Part shown: piece after piece, positions 8,567-18,049 of the stretch
How positions within the stretch are numbered: position 1 is the stretch's first letter
How the letters are laid out: each line of letters begins with the position of its first letter
NCBI GenBank assembly: GCA_017521425.1
Contig: JAFXCQ010000032.1
Coordinates: forward strand, 62,001-126,000
Source of the DNA: Clostridia bacterium
GTDB lineage: Bacteria; Bacillota; Clostridia; Oscillospirales; Acutalibacteraceae
DNA length: 64,000 nucleotides
Direction: 5' to 3'
The notes under the pieces: model-generated
Database searches by the model: none
What the model was told of the DNA's origin: nothing
The model's input: the letters and a program-made list of their open reading frames with translations, nothing else
Program-made: the position numbers and the translations under genes

Positions 8567-9325
8567 ATGAAGATAAAAACTATTGTTTGCATAATACTTT
8601 GCTTTTCGTTTTTTGTTTCTTCGTGTACAAAAGATGGTAGTGAAGTTGAGTTAAAAGAAAAAAGTATTGCAGTTGAAATTGATTCATTAGCTTATGATGC
8701 GGCGCAGACTATTAAAAATGAAGTTAAAGAGATAAGAACATTTTCAACAGAAGACGGTGCAATAAGTGCTGTTGAAACCCAAAATGCAGATTTAGTTGTG
8801 TTAGATGAATTTTCTCTTGCGTTATATAATTCAAATGAAAGAGCTTTAAAAGCTGTAAAGGTGTTGCCGTTTACAATTGAGTATTCAATTTATTTTCATA
8901 ATAGCACAGAGTTAATGCAGAAGTTTAATGTGGAAATATTAGAGCTTTTAGAAAACGGGACAATAAATAAAATCAAAGAAGCTTATAAGACCAATGGTAG
9001 CTACTACACTGATATAACCAAGCTTCCTGATACTGCACCAACACTTACTATGGCAATCAGTGTTGGTGGTGCACCATACGCAGATTTGACAGAAAGTGGT
9101 TATGTTGTAGGGATAGATGTTGATATTGCCAATATAATCGCGAATTCACTTGGATACAATTTAGAAATAGTTGTAACAAGTGTTGATGAGATGTTTAATA
9201 TGTTAAGCGAAGATAAAGTTGATTTTATAATATCGGGTCTTGTATACGAACCTGAACGCGAACCAACTTACAATGCTTCTCTCTCGTATCTGAGCGTGGA
9301 ATATTATCTTGTTGAAGTAGATTAA
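8567..9325 (+). CDS. Lipoprotein with a permuted family-3 solute-binding domain
   Basis: A 252-residue lipoprotein: signal peptide with lipobox VSSC (Cys20). The two halves of a type-3 (amino-acid type) solute-binding domain appear in reversed order. Residues 33-142 resemble the usual C-terminal half (DLVVLDEFSLALYNSN, LLENGTINKIKEAY). Residues 158-252 resemble the usual N-terminal half (TMAISVGGAPYADL, GIDVDIANIIANSLGY, DFIISGLVYEPERE) and end where lobe 2 would normally begin. This fits a circular permutation, or a remnant of a tandem protein. No permease or ATPase genes lie nearby. Ligand unknown. AAAGGTAGC precedes the ATG. Confidence 0.65.
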   Translation: MKIKTIVCIILCFSFFVSSCTKDGSEVELKEKSIAVEIDSLAYDAAQTIKNEVKEIRTFSTEDGAISAVETQNADLVVLDEFSLALYNSNERALKAVKVLPFTIEYSIYFHNSTELMQKFNVEILELLENGTINKIKEAYKTNGSYYTDITKLPDTAPTLTMAISVGGAPYADLTESGYVVGIDVDIANIIANSLGYNLEIVVTSVDEMFNMLSEDKVDFIISGLVYEPEREPTYNASLSYLSVEYYLVEVD

Positions 9326-9420
9326 ATATATTTGATGTAGTAATTTTGCACAACATAACAAGGCAAAATTCGCCATTTTTAACAAGGTTCTTTTTTGATA
9401 ATTTATTTTACTCTTTTTTG

Positions 9421-9449
9421 TTGCAAACTTTTAATTGCTATGCTATAAT
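9421..9449 (+). promoter_or_regulatory. Sigma-A promoter of the GPH-type permease gene
   Basis: TTGCAA (9421-9426), a 17-nt spacer and TATAAT (9444-9449). Confidence 0.7.
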
Positions 9450-9481
9450 TATCAAGATATGTAACCGTGGAGGTGTCTTTT

Positions 9482-11065
9482 TTGGAAAACGAAAATTTAG
9501 AAGTCCAAGAAAGCGTTGCGGTTGGTACTGATTCGACAGGTGAATTAAACAGAGAATATGTTTATGAAAATCGTCGTTATGTAGGTCTTAAAGAAACTGT
9601 TTGGTATGTTATTTATGATATGTGCCAAAGTTTTAATATTGACTCTTTTAGCGACCGTTTCGTTACTAATATTCTTCAGATTGACCTCGATTATCAAACC
9701 ATCGTGCGCATTGTAAACGGATTTTGGGATGTTATCAACGACGTATTTACAGCGGCAATCGTTGAAAGAACCCGTACTCGTTGGGGTAAATTTAAACCGT
9801 ATCTTGTTGCTCTTGGTATTCCTGGTACAATAGGTACTTGTTTCTATTGGTTAATGCCTATGATATTCAAAGGCAAAGGCGCCAGAGATTTAAGTAAATT
9901 TATTACTTACTTTATTCTTACGATTGTGCGTGAGGGTGCCGGAACGTTCAGGGCTATCGCGCGAACCGGTATGTTAGCAACAATTACGCCTCACCCTGTA
10001 GACAGAACAAGGCTTATTACTGTTGCCGAGTTCGTTTCGGGTCTTTTGGGTGAAAAATTGCCGCAACAGATTCTTACAGTTCTTCTTGACCTTATAGGTA
10101 ACAAGGTTATTAACCTTTCATACACAAGTACATTTATGGTTATGGGTAACTTTACCTCAATTGTAAGTGGCTTTGCGGCTCTTGCGTTCTGTGTTATGAC
10201 ACGTGAGAGAGTTATGCAGTCCATAGAAACACCAAGTGTTATTCAGGGACTTAAATCAGTTATCAACAATAAGCCAATCTTGTTATTGACTCTTTCAGAA
10301 ACACTTTCCAACTTCAGTGTTGGCGGTAGTATAAACGACTACTACATAGATGTTTTGAACTTCGCTTCTATGACAATGGTTGCAGGTATTCCAGGTGCTA
10401 TCATTAACCCATTCTCATTCTACTTTGTACCATGGTTCAGAAGAAGATTCTCAACAAAAACTCTTTATCTTGTTTCAACAAAGATTCAACCACTTCTTGA
10501 TATTCCTGTATATCTCGTTGGTATGATAGGTGGTAAGCATAACGGCCTTTATAAGAAGGTTCTGCCGATGTTCTTTGTTATGGCAATAAAAGAAGCTATT
10601 TACATGGTATTCTGGGGTGTTCGTCGTGTTATTCCAAGCGAAATGTACAATGAATCCATGGACTACTGTGAATGGAAGAATGGTTATCGTACAGAGGCTA
10701 TGACTTCTGTTGCAAGAGAGCTTACCAAGAAGCTTGCAAGTATTTTGAACTCTGCAGTTTCATTACAACTTAAGAAGATGATTGGTTACGACATCAGTTC
10801 TTATACTCGTGGTCAGGCTCAGACAGACGAAACAAAGCATGGTCTTTTCGCTATTGCGACAATTATTCCTACACTTACAGGTCTCTTAGGTATCATTCCA
10901 ATTCTCTTCTACGATTTAAGTGGTGAGAAGAGAGAGCGTATGTACGCTGAACTTCTTGTTCGCCGTGAAGAAATGGCTGCAAAGCTTGCAGATGCTACAA
11001 CTGAAGAAATTCAGGCAATAGGTAAAGAACAGATGGAAATCGGTTCTAAAAAACAAGATTTATAA
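9482..11065 (+). CDS. MFS permease, GPH (sugar:cation symporter) type
   Basis: A membrane protein of about 527 residues with some twelve hydrophobic segments. The early signature WDVINDVFTAAIVERTRTRW followed by GKFKPYLV matches the glycoside-pentoside-hexuronide symporter family (MFS_2), where the loop after helix 2 has a conserved Asp and an RxRxGxxRPYL-like run. It has charged N- and C-terminal extensions beyond the family norm of about 450 residues. Substrate unknown; a glycoside or amino sugar would fit the nearby wall-recycling genes, but this is inference. The start is TTG 9482, six bases after GGAGGTG; the longer GTG start at 9467 overlaps that site. Confidence 0.8.
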   Translation: MENENLEVQESVAVGTDSTGELNREYVYENRRYVGLKETVWYVIYDMCQSFNIDSFSDRFVTNILQIDLDYQTIVRIVNGFWDVINDVFTAAIVERTRTRWGKFKPYLVALGIPGTIGTCFYWLMPMIFKGKGARDLSKFITYFILTIVREGAGTFRAIARTGMLATITPHPVDRTRLITVAEFVSGLLGEKLPQQILTVLLDLIGNKVINLSYTSTFMVMGNFTSIVSGFAALAFCVMTRERVMQSIETPSVIQGLKSVINNKPILLLTLSETLSNFSVGGSINDYYIDVLNFASMTMVAGIPGAIINPFSFYFVPWFRRRFSTKTLYLVSTKIQPLLDIPVYLVGMIGGKHNGLYKKVLPMFFVMAIKEAIYMVFWGVRRVIPSEMYNESMDYCEWKNGYRTEAMTSVARELTKKLASILNSAVSLQLKKMIGYDISSYTRGQAQTDETKHGLFAIATIIPTLTGLLGIIPILFYDLSGEKRERMYAELLVRREEMAAKLADATTEEIQAIGKEQMEIGSKKQDL

Positions 11066-11076
11066 TTTAACAATAC

Positions 11077-11110
11077 GGCGACATAGGTTATACTTATGTC
11101 GCCTGCTTTT
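11077..11110 (+). terminator. Intrinsic terminator after the permease
   Basis: A 9-bp stem GGCGACATA (11077-11085) pairs with 11095-11103, followed by TGCTTTTTT. Confidence 0.8.
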
Positions 11111-11124
11111 TTGAAAGTGATATT

Positions 11125-11931
11125 ATGTTAAAACAAAGATTTTTAAAAAATTCAGCAAGAGTGTTGACAGTTTCTACTGTATTACTTTTTATAAGTAATG
11201 CAATTGTGTGGGCAACTGCAGAAAATCCATCGCTTGAAACAAAGTTGGGTTTCTTAATTAAGTTACCTGATTTGTCAGTTTATATATTTACTTTTCTTTC
11301 TTACCTTGCGTTAAATGATGAAAAGGCGGCACACAGAAAAATCAAAGATATAAAAAGTCAGAAAAAACTTAAATGCTTAAAAGGCTTTTTAATATTTGTA
11401 TTTGTTTCGTATTTTTTCAAGAGTATAATTCAAAGTGGGTTATCAAGTCTCAATACACCTTTCTTTAGTATTGTTTCTGATTTATTTATGACAGTAGCAT
11501 CATTCAGCTTCTTCTTAATGCTTTTGTCATTATGGTATTTTTTCAGAGATAAAAATGAAGGTAAATTAAAACTTGTAACAGGTCTTTCAGTAGTGGTTTC
11601 TATTTTATATACTGTATGCAAATTTTCTTTAAGCAGAAAAGTTTTTCCGTTACATTCGTTTTCGGGTGCAGAGGATAATGGATATATTATTGCTCAAAGA
11701 GTTCAGTATGCTGCTTGTCTTATTCAATATGCTGTAAATATAGTAATGCTTATTGTGGTAAAAAAGCATTACGAGGAAAAAGAAATTGAATCAGAAGAAG
11801 CGGAGAAAAATATACCAAAACAAGAGCGGCCGCAGGTAGTTACTATTGAATTTGAGGGTTCTTTCGGAATAGATAATATTGACGATTACGACTTTGCTTA
11901 TGAAAATACAGAAGCAGAAATGGAAGAATAA
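11125..11931 (+). CDS. Membrane protein of unknown function
   Basis: A 268-residue protein that I do not recognise. It has about six predicted membrane segments within residues 15-215 and a basic loop near 75-90 (HRKIKDIKSQKKLK). The acidic cytoplasmic-type tail (residues 220-268) contains FGIDNIDDYDFAYENTE. It starts just after the terminator of the permease gene and is followed by the GHL10-like lipoprotein gene. GAAAGTGA lies before the ATG. No enzymatic motif is visible. Confidence 0.6.
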   Translation: MLKQRFLKNSARVLTVSTVLLFISNAIVWATAENPSLETKLGFLIKLPDLSVYIFTFLSYLALNDEKAAHRKIKDIKSQKKLKCLKGFLIFVFVSYFFKSIIQSGLSSLNTPFFSIVSDLFMTVASFSFFLMLLSLWYFFRDKNEGKLKLVTGLSVVVSILYTVCKFSLSRKVFPLHSFSGAEDNGYIIAQRVQYAACLIQYAVNIVMLIVVKKHYEEKEIESEEAEKNIPKQERPQVVTIEFEGSFGIDNIDDYDFAYENTEAEMEE

Positions 11932-11948
11932 TTGAATAATTTTTTATT

Positions 11949-11984
11949 ACCGCTTGTATAATTTATACAGGCGGTGATTTTTTT
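11949..11984 (+). promoter_or_regulatory. Hairpin overlapping the ribosome binding site of the GHL10-like gene
   Basis: A 12-nt stem (11949-11960 with 11964-11975, one G-T pair) closes a 3-nt loop and is followed by seven Ts (11978-11984). Its 3' arm contains the ribosome site AGGCGGTGA (11969-11977) and the T-run includes the first two bases of the TTG start. It looks like a terminator for the preceding gene and could also block initiation. A TATAAT at 11957-11962 lies in the loop side and might be a promoter. Confidence 0.5.
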
Positions 11985-13194
11985 GAAAAAATTGGCAGTT
12001 TTATTTGTGGCTATTTTTATATTGAGCTTAACCTCGTGTGTTAGTTCTTCGCCGGAAAAAAACTTAGAAACTGATATACAGGCAGAGGTTAAAGTAAAGA
12101 GAGAAGAAATGCGTGGTGTGTGGCTCAGCTTCTACGAAATTTCTGATATGTGTAAAGGAAAAACAGAAGAAGAATTCACAGAGAATGTAAAAGCGGTAAT
12201 GGTGAATTTAAGCAACAGTAAATTCAATACAGTTTTTTATCAGGCGAGATGCTTCAGTGATGCTTTATATAAATCTTCTGTTTTCCCGACTTCAAAATAT
12301 ATAGTGGAGACAGAAGGGGACGAAATAGCTTATGACCCTTTAGAAATTTTTATTGAGATTGCAAGTGAGTACAATATAGATGTTCACGCGTGGGTAAATC
12401 CTTTAAGAATCTCTTATGAAAATAATATAAGCAAGCTCTGTAAAAGTAATCCTGCGAAAATTCTTTATAACGAAGATGAAGATTTGAGTAGCCTTATAAT
12501 TTGTGAAAAAGGTTTGTTTTATAACCCCGCAGATGAAGAGGCGAGAAAAGTAATTCTTTCGGGTGTACGCGAATTATTAGAAAATTATGATATTAAGGGT
12601 GTGCAGTTTGATGATTACTTTTACCCCGAATGTGACGATATAAATGATGGTGTCCTTTATAATGTGTATAAAGCTAATAATGGTGAAATGTCTTTAGAGG
12701 AGTGGCGTAGAAGCAATGTTTCCTCACTTGTTTCATCAGTTTATAATCTTGTGAAAAGCTATGATGAAAAGCTTTTGTTTGGTGTAAGTCCATCTGCAAG
12801 CTTTAAGAAAAACGAAAAAATATATGCCGATGTAAGCTTATGGTGTAAAGAAGAAGGATTTGTGGATTATGTGATGCCGCAGGTTTATTATGGCTTTGAA
12901 AATGAAACTATGCCATTTGAAAAAACAGTTAATGAGTGGTTGAGTGTAGAGAAAAATGAAAATGTTAAGCTTTATTTTGGGCTTGCGTTTTATAAATGTG
13001 GTGCCATAGATGAAAATGCGGGTAGTGGTAAAAACGAGTGGAAAGAAAATAATGATATTATATTAAGGCAATATAATTATCTTAAACTAAGTGATTCATT
13101 TTCTGGTGTTTCGTTGTATTCGTACTCTTACTGCTTTGGAAACAATGTGACAGAAAACGCAAAAATCGAAATTGAAAATCTTATAGAAGAATAA
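11983..13194 (+). CDS. GHL10-like family 10 glycosyl hydrolase lipoprotein
   Basis: A lipoprotein of about 403 residues: signal peptide with lipobox LTSC, then a TIM-barrel of the GHL10/DUF187 type. Visible family features: EEMRGVWLSFYEI at the start of the domain, FNTVFYQARCFSDALY, YNIDVHAWVNPLRISY, GVQFDDYFYPE, LLFGVSPSAS and VDYVMPQVYYGFEN. Proteins of this family are secreted and thought to act on surface polysaccharides or peptidoglycan; the substrate is not established. TTG 11983 is chosen because AGGCGGTGA lies just upstream. The next gene encodes a wall hydrolase, which fits a cell-surface role. Confidence 0.8.
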   Translation: MKKLAVLFVAIFILSLTSCVSSSPEKNLETDIQAEVKVKREEMRGVWLSFYEISDMCKGKTEEEFTENVKAVMVNLSNSKFNTVFYQARCFSDALYKSSVFPTSKYIVETEGDEIAYDPLEIFIEIASEYNIDVHAWVNPLRISYENNISKLCKSNPAKILYNEDEDLSSLIICEKGLFYNPADEEARKVILSGVRELLENYDIKGVQFDDYFYPECDDINDGVLYNVYKANNGEMSLEEWRRSNVSSLVSSVYNLVKSYDEKLLFGVSPSASFKKNEKIYADVSLWCKEEGFVDYVMPQVYYGFENETMPFEKTVNEWLSVEKNENVKLYFGLAFYKCGAIDENAGSGKNEWKENNDIILRQYNYLKLSDSFSGVSLYSYSYCFGNNVTENAKIEIENLIEE

Positions 13195-13196
13195 TA

Positions 13197-13231
13197 AAAA
13201 GGATTGTTGCATTAGTTGTAACAATCCTTTT
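13197..13231 (+). terminator. Intrinsic terminator after the GHL10-like gene
   Basis: A 12-bp perfect stem (13197-13208 with 13220-13231) ending in TTTT. Confidence 0.8.
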
Positions 13232-13255
13232 ACATTTTATAAACAGTTTGTTAAT

Positions 13256-13284
13256 TTGACTTGAAAGGCAAAATATGATATTAT
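13256..13284 (+). promoter_or_regulatory. Sigma-A promoter of the glucosaminidase gene
   Basis: TTGACT (13256-13261), a 17-nt spacer and TATTAT (13279-13284), about 40 nt before the start codon. Confidence 0.75.
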
Positions 13285-13326
13285 ATGCGTATATATTGTA
13301 TTTTTTTGTCGAAGTAAGGTGATAAT

Positions 13327-15813
13327 ATGAACAAAAGAATAATAAGAGTTTTATGCTTGTTGTTGGTTACAGCAACTTGTGTTTCAGTATGTCCAGCCTT
13401 TACACCATTAACCGCTTATGCATTGGAATTAAAAAATGGTGATATAAATGGTGATGGCGAAATTACAACAAAGGACGCACTTTTAACAATGCGTTATGTA
13501 GCTAAGCTTGAAAGCCTTACAGATGCACAGGTAGAGGTTGCCGATTTTGATAAAAATGGTTCTATTGATTTAGAGGATGCACGCGCAATTCTTCGTTATG
13601 TTACATTGGGTGAAGGCTATGAGGATAGTCTTTACAATGCAGGTTTCCCTGCATCTTATGTAGAATTACTTTTAGACCTTCACAAAAAATATCCTGATTG
13701 GGAATTCAAAGCAATGAAAACAGGTCTTAATTGGGCAGATGCTGTAAATGGTGAGCATACACCGCATAATAAACAACTTATCGAGAAAAATGTTGACGCA
13801 TCTTTAAAATGCAATTGCTCGAAATGTGATGGTGTTATTCAGGAAGCGTCTTCATGGGTAAGTGCTTCAAAGACTGCAATTGAATATTACCTTGACCCAA
13901 GAAACTTCTTGAATGAACAATATATTTTCCAATTTGAAAGCACCGCTTATTCAGAAAATCAGACAAAAGCGGGTGTAGAAGCAATTCTTGACGGTACATG
14001 GATGGAAAATAGTTACATTACTTATTATGATGCACTCGGTAACTCAAAAACTTACCTTAATTCTAAAGGTAATAAAGTTAAATATTCTGATGCTATTATG
14101 CAAGCTGCGAAGGATAGCGGAATGAGTGCTTATTATCTCGCATCTAAAATTGTTCAGGAGGTTGGCTCTTCAAAGGCATCTTATGCAGGTGGCTCTTGTG
14201 GTACAAATGCACCTTACAACGGTATTTATAACTATTATAATATCGGTGCATACACAGGCGCAGTTGATGGTCTTGAGTGGGCTAATGGTTATCTTAATAC
14301 AAAGAGAGCAACTGCAAAATTATTAAAAGAACCAACAGCAGACGCAGAGGTAATAGTAACAATTCCGCAGAATAGCTCATCTATATATTATATATCCGAA
14401 AAAGATGGTTATTATTATGTTTCAACAGTTGTAAGTGGTAAGAGCTATAAGGGTTATGTACTTAAAAGTTCAGTTAACCCGACTACTACTTATGGAAGAC
14501 CATGGAGCAACCCTTACAAATCAATTTACTATGGTGCACAGTATATTTATGCATCGTTCTCAAAATATCAATATACAGGTTATTTACAGAAGTTTAATGT
14601 AAATAAAGAGTCGGGCAGTCTTTATAGTCACGAATATATGGCAAATGTAAGGGCGGCTGCAAGTGAAGCAAAGCACACTTATAATGCTTATGTTGATGCG
14701 GGTATTTTATCAACTGCAAAAACTTTTGTTATTCCTGTATTTAATAATATGCCAAATGCTGATATGACAAGAGATGACGCATTTAAAGCATCAAGACCTA
14801 CAGTTAAATGTACTTCTTGTAATACAACATCAATCAATTTAGTGTGGACAGAGGTTAAAAATGCTTCTGGTTACCAGATTTATAAATTAGATGAAAGTGG
14901 CAAATCGGTTAAAATTGCAACTGTTGGTGCAGATACTTTAACCTATAAAGATACTATAGGTACACCCGCAACAAAAGTAACCTATAGAGTCCGGGCATAC
15001 ACAACTGCTAAGGATGGTACAACAATTGTTTCAAAATATCATCAGTTTGATGCTTCAACCTCAACTGCTCCACCTACAAATCTTAAACTTACAGGTGTTA
15101 CAGATGAATCAGTTTCATTGAGTTGGACAGGTGTTGATAACTGTGACGGATACAGAATTTACAGATACGATGCAATTTCAGGTTCGTATGCACCAATTGG
15201 CAAAACATCTGAAACCAAGTTTACAGATACTACTGCGTTAAGTGGTACAAGCTATAAATATAAAGTGTGCGCTTATATTTATTACACACAGCATTTCCAA
15301 TCATCCTACACAAACGAGATTACCGCAAAAACAACAGGTGAAGCGGCAACTCAATTAGGTAAAGTAAATGTTGATGATGTTCTTAATATGAGAGCAGAGC
15401 CAAGCACATCGGGTACAGTTATTATACAGTTGAAAGCGGGCTCACAGGTTTATATTATAAAACGCGAGGGTGAATGGTATAAGGTAAGGGCAGTTCTTGA
15501 TGGGACAACCTATACAGGATATGTGCATACAGATTATATCATTATTACAAACAGTGATTTGACCCGTGAGCAATGCCCATATGCAGAACCTACTGCAACC
15601 TTAAGAAGTGGTAGCACAGGTGATGGTGTTAAATGGATACAGTGGCATCTTTATAAATTAGGTTATTTAAAACAGACTGATATTGACGGTGATTTTGGTC
15701 CGACAACACTCGCGGCAGTTAAAAAGTATCAGACAGATAAAAAATTAGATGTTGACGGAGTTGTAGGTTCAGGTACACGCAGTCAGTTGAAGATAGACTA
15801 CAATAATTCATAA
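13327..15813 (+). CDS. Secreted dockerin-containing glucosaminidase-like wall hydrolase
   Basis: An 828-residue secreted protein. Order: signal peptide (1-32); a type I dockerin-like pair of calcium loops (37-92; GDINGDGEITTKDA and DFDKNGSIDLEDA); a glucosaminidase-like catalytic region (about 105-320 and 395-465; DPRNFLNE, SGMSAYYLASKIVQEVG, YNYYNIGAY); an SH3-like domain inserted at 328-388; two FnIII modules (about 488-575 and 581-670); a second SH3-like domain (675-740); and a peptidoglycan-binding domain (756-825; WIQWHLYKLGYL). It probably cleaves GlcNAc bonds in peptidoglycan outside the cell. The dockerin suggests docking to a cohesin. AAGGTGAT precedes the ATG. NagA lies convergent next door. 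Confidence 0.85.
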   Translation: MNKRIIRVLCLLLVTATCVSVCPAFTPLTAYALELKNGDINGDGEITTKDALLTMRYVAKLESLTDAQVEVADFDKNGSIDLEDARAILRYVTLGEGYEDSLYNAGFPASYVELLLDLHKKYPDWEFKAMKTGLNWADAVNGEHTPHNKQLIEKNVDASLKCNCSKCDGVIQEASSWVSASKTAIEYYLDPRNFLNEQYIFQFESTAYSENQTKAGVEAILDGTWMENSYITYYDALGNSKTYLNSKGNKVKYSDAIMQAAKDSGMSAYYLASKIVQEVGSSKASYAGGSCGTNAPYNGIYNYYNIGAYTGAVDGLEWANGYLNTKRATAKLLKEPTADAEVIVTIPQNSSSIYYISEKDGYYYVSTVVSGKSYKGYVLKSSVNPTTTYGRPWSNPYKSIYYGAQYIYASFSKYQYTGYLQKFNVNKESGSLYSHEYMANVRAAASEAKHTYNAYVDAGILSTAKTFVIPVFNNMPNADMTRDDAFKASRPTVKCTSCNTTSINLVWTEVKNASGYQIYKLDESGKSVKIATVGADTLTYKDTIGTPATKVTYRVRAYTTAKDGTTIVSKYHQFDASTSTAPPTNLKLTGVTDESVSLSWTGVDNCDGYRIYRYDAISGSYAPIGKTSETKFTDTTALSGTSYKYKVCAYIYYTQHFQSSYTNEITAKTTGEAATQLGKVNVDDVLNMRAEPSTSGTVIIQLKAGSQVYIIKREGEWYKVRAVLDGTTYTGYVHTDYIIITNSDLTREQCPYAEPTATLRSGSTGDGVKWIQWHLYKLGYLKQTDIDGDFGPTTLAAVKKYQTDKKLDVDGVVGSGTRSQLKIDYNNS

Positions 15814-15815
15814 AT

Positions 15816-15848
15816 AAAAGCGATAAAGGTTTTTCCTTTATCGCTTTT
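15816..15848. terminator. Bidirectional terminator between glucosaminidase gene and nagA
   Basis: A 14-bp perfect stem (15816-15829 with 15835-15848) with an A-run and a T-run on either side. Confidence 0.85.
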
Positions 15849-15852
15849 CGTT

Positions 15853-17013
15853 TTATATTATATTACCATTTGTTATAACTGTCTTTATATTTATATCATC
15901 ATCAAACAAAACAAAATCTGCATCATAGCCTTTTTCTATTTTGCCTTTTGTTTTGTGGTAACCAATTACTTCTGCAGGTGTGAGTGATGCCATTCGCACC
16001 GCTTCGTAAAGTGGTACATTAACTGTTTTGTACATATTTTTAACACAGTCTTTAAGCGTTGCTACTGAACCTGCAAGTGCAGAGCGGTCAGAAAGCTTCA
16101 TAGCACCATCTTCGAAAATAACACCCATACCATTTTCTTGCGTGTAAACAGTATTTTCTTTAATATCAATTGCAGCGAATTCAAGACCATCAGTTATTAA
16201 GTACATTTTTTCTACACCTTTTGTTTTGTAGATGAGATTTAAAAGACCTTTTGGTAAATGTCTTAAATCACCAATAACCTGAGTGGTTATTTCGTCAATC
16301 GCAAGTCCCGCTTCAACTACACCTGCAACTCTGAAAATGCCCTCTTTGAAGCACGAGGTACAAGCATTGTAAATATGCGTAACATCACTGTAACCGTGCT
16401 TTACGGCTTCTTCAACTTTTTCATAACTTGCAGCAGAATGGGCAATTGATGCTACAATATTTCTCTTTTTTAATTTGTCACCTAATTCTAAACATCCGTC
16501 TTCTTCAGGTGCTGCACCCATAATTAAAATTTTATCCCAAAGAGTGAATAATTCGTCTGGTGGATTTTTTACAGGATTTAAAATGTTTTCAGGACTTTGT
16601 GCTCCTTTGTATTTCAATGAAATGTATGGTCCTTCATAGTGAAGACCTAAAATATTTGCTTTTTTGGATTTTTCACTTGCTTCTTTTATAGAAAGAGTAA
16701 CATTTTTCAGTTGCTCTATCGGTGCGGCTAATGTTGTAGGTACAATTGATGTAGTACCATATTTAAGATGGGCTTCAGCCATCTCGATTATGTCGTTGTA
16801 ATTTGTGCTCATTGCACTTTTGTTTCCGCCACCGTGAACATGGATATCAATAAATCCAGGTGAAAGATAAAGCCCATTTGCGTCAATCACATTATCGTCA
16901 GCAGACTCGGTGTAATGTTCAACAATATCTTTTATTTTGCCATTGTCACAAAGTACAATGGCTTTTCTTATTTTATCAGTAAAAACAACATTCGCATTTT
17001 TTATAACAAGCAT
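15853..17013 (-). CDS. nagA: N-acetylglucosamine-6-phosphate deacetylase
   Basis: A 386-residue amidohydrolase that deacetylates GlcNAc-6-P to GlcN-6-P, feeding glycolysis or wall precursor synthesis. Visible metal and active-site motifs: GFIDIHVHGGG, LHYEGPYIS (metal-binding Glu), IAHSAAS and THIYNACTS (His ligands), and LITDGLEFA (catalytic Asp). Length is typical of the family. It lies alone on the minus strand, convergent with the secreted glucosaminidase, consistent with recovery of wall GlcNAc. nagB is not in the window. Confidence 0.93.
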   Translation of the reverse strand: MLVIKNANVVFTDKIRKAIVLCDNGKIKDIVEHYTESADDNVIDANGLYLSPGFIDIHVHGGGNKSAMSTNYNDIIEMAEAHLKYGTTSIVPTTLAAPIEQLKNVTLSIKEASEKSKKANILGLHYEGPYISLKYKGAQSPENILNPVKNPPDELFTLWDKILIMGAAPEEDGCLELGDKLKKRNIVASIAHSAASYEKVEEAVKHGYSDVTHIYNACTSCFKEGIFRVAGVVEAGLAIDEITTQVIGDLRHLPKGLLNLIYKTKGVEKMYLITDGLEFAAIDIKENTVYTQENGMGVIFEDGAMKLSDRSALAGSVATLKDCVKNMYKTVNVPLYEAVRMASLTPAEVIGYHKTKGKIEKGYDADFVLFDDDINIKTVITNGNII

Positions 17014-17143
17014 TTTGGAAACTCCTTTTTTAAGATGGTTTTATTTTATTATTATTTTTAATAACTGTCAATGAAAAAATTTTTACCGACTTATTTCTAC
17101 AAATTAGTCAGGTGTTTTAATTTATAATTCAGATGGTGGTTTT

Positions 17144-18049
17144 ATGGTAATGGTGATTTATCTCGATGTTTTAATAGCGGTCAATATTTTCGTTACATAT
17201 ATTCTAATTGTTTGTACACGTGTTATTGTAAAACAGGATACGAAAAAGTGGGGGATGATGTTTGCGACAATTTTTGGCGGAGCAGCTTCTCTTATTATAT
17301 TCTGGGAAGAAATGCCTTTAGCATTTTCGATTATATATAAAATTCTTGTTGGTGTAATTATTTCATATTCTGCATTTTTACCGAGAGAGAAAAAAATGTT
17401 TTTAAAAACCACACTCGCTTTCTTTTTTGTGAATTTTATATTCGGCGGTGTTATGTATTTTGTTGAGATTACGATAGGTACAAATAACCTTATGTATATA
17501 AACGGTACAGTATATTTTGATGTAAGTGTATTGTTTTTAGTTTCAATGACTTTAATCTGTTATGGCTTGTTACTTGTTGGTGATTATTTTTTTAAAAAAC
17601 GAGCAAGCGAAAATACACTTTACGATGTTCTTTTATATTTTAGAAATGAAAGCGTAAGTTTAAAAGCACTTTACGATACAGGCAATCACCTCACAGACGG
17701 GCTTGACTCGAAACCAGTTATAATCGTTGAATTGAAAGAACTTTTGAAATTTTTAAATAGTAATGAAATCGAATTTTTTATGAGTGGTAATTTAAGTGAT
17801 AATGTACCGGAGACTATTAAAAGTGCTTTCAGGGTTATTCCTTGCAGCTCGGTAACAGGTAATTGTGTTTTAAAAGGCTTTATTCCTGAAAAGATTGAAA
17901 TTATAACAAAAGACTATAAATACGAAACAACATTTTTAGTTGTTGCAGTTTCGCGTGAAGGCATACAGAGTGGAGAATACAACTGTATTCTTAATGCCGA
18001 TATTTTTGAAAGGGGTAAAAGAATTGATAAAATTAAGGTTAACAGATAA
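17144..18049 (+). CDS. spoIIGA: Sporulation sigma-E processing peptidase SpoIIGA
   Basis: A 301-residue membrane aspartic protease. Residues 1-150 hold five hydrophobic segments; the C-terminal half contains the single aspartic protease motif [11 protein letters not shown] and a later [14 protein letters not shown] region typical of SpoIIGA. It cleaves pro-sigma-E in the mother cell after septation. The sigE gene follows with a 26-bp overlap, the classical spoIIG arrangement. ATG 17144 is chosen, with ATG 17150 as an alternative; the GATGGTGG upstream is a modest ribosome site. In Bacillus the operon is driven by Spo0A; no 0A box was confirmed here. Confidence 0.93.
   Translation: MVMVIYLDVLIAVNIFVTYILIVCTRVIVKQDTKKWGMMFATIFGGAASLIIFWEEMPLAFSIIYKILVGVIISYSAFLPREKKMFLKTTLAFFFVNFIFGGVMYFVEITIGTNNLMYINGTVYFDVSVLFLVSMTLICYGLLLVGDYFFKKRASENTLYDVLLYFRNESVSLKALYDTGNHLTDGLDSKPVIIVELKELLKFLNSNEIEFFMSGNLSDNVPETIKSAFRVIPCSSVTGNCVLKGFIPEKIEIITKDYKYETTFLVVAVSREGIQSGEYNCILNADIFERGKRIDKIKVNR

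Noticed and set aside
13327..15813. Cellulosome component
   Set aside because: The catalytic and accessory domains are of peptidoglycan type, so the dockerin alone does not imply plant-fibre degradation.
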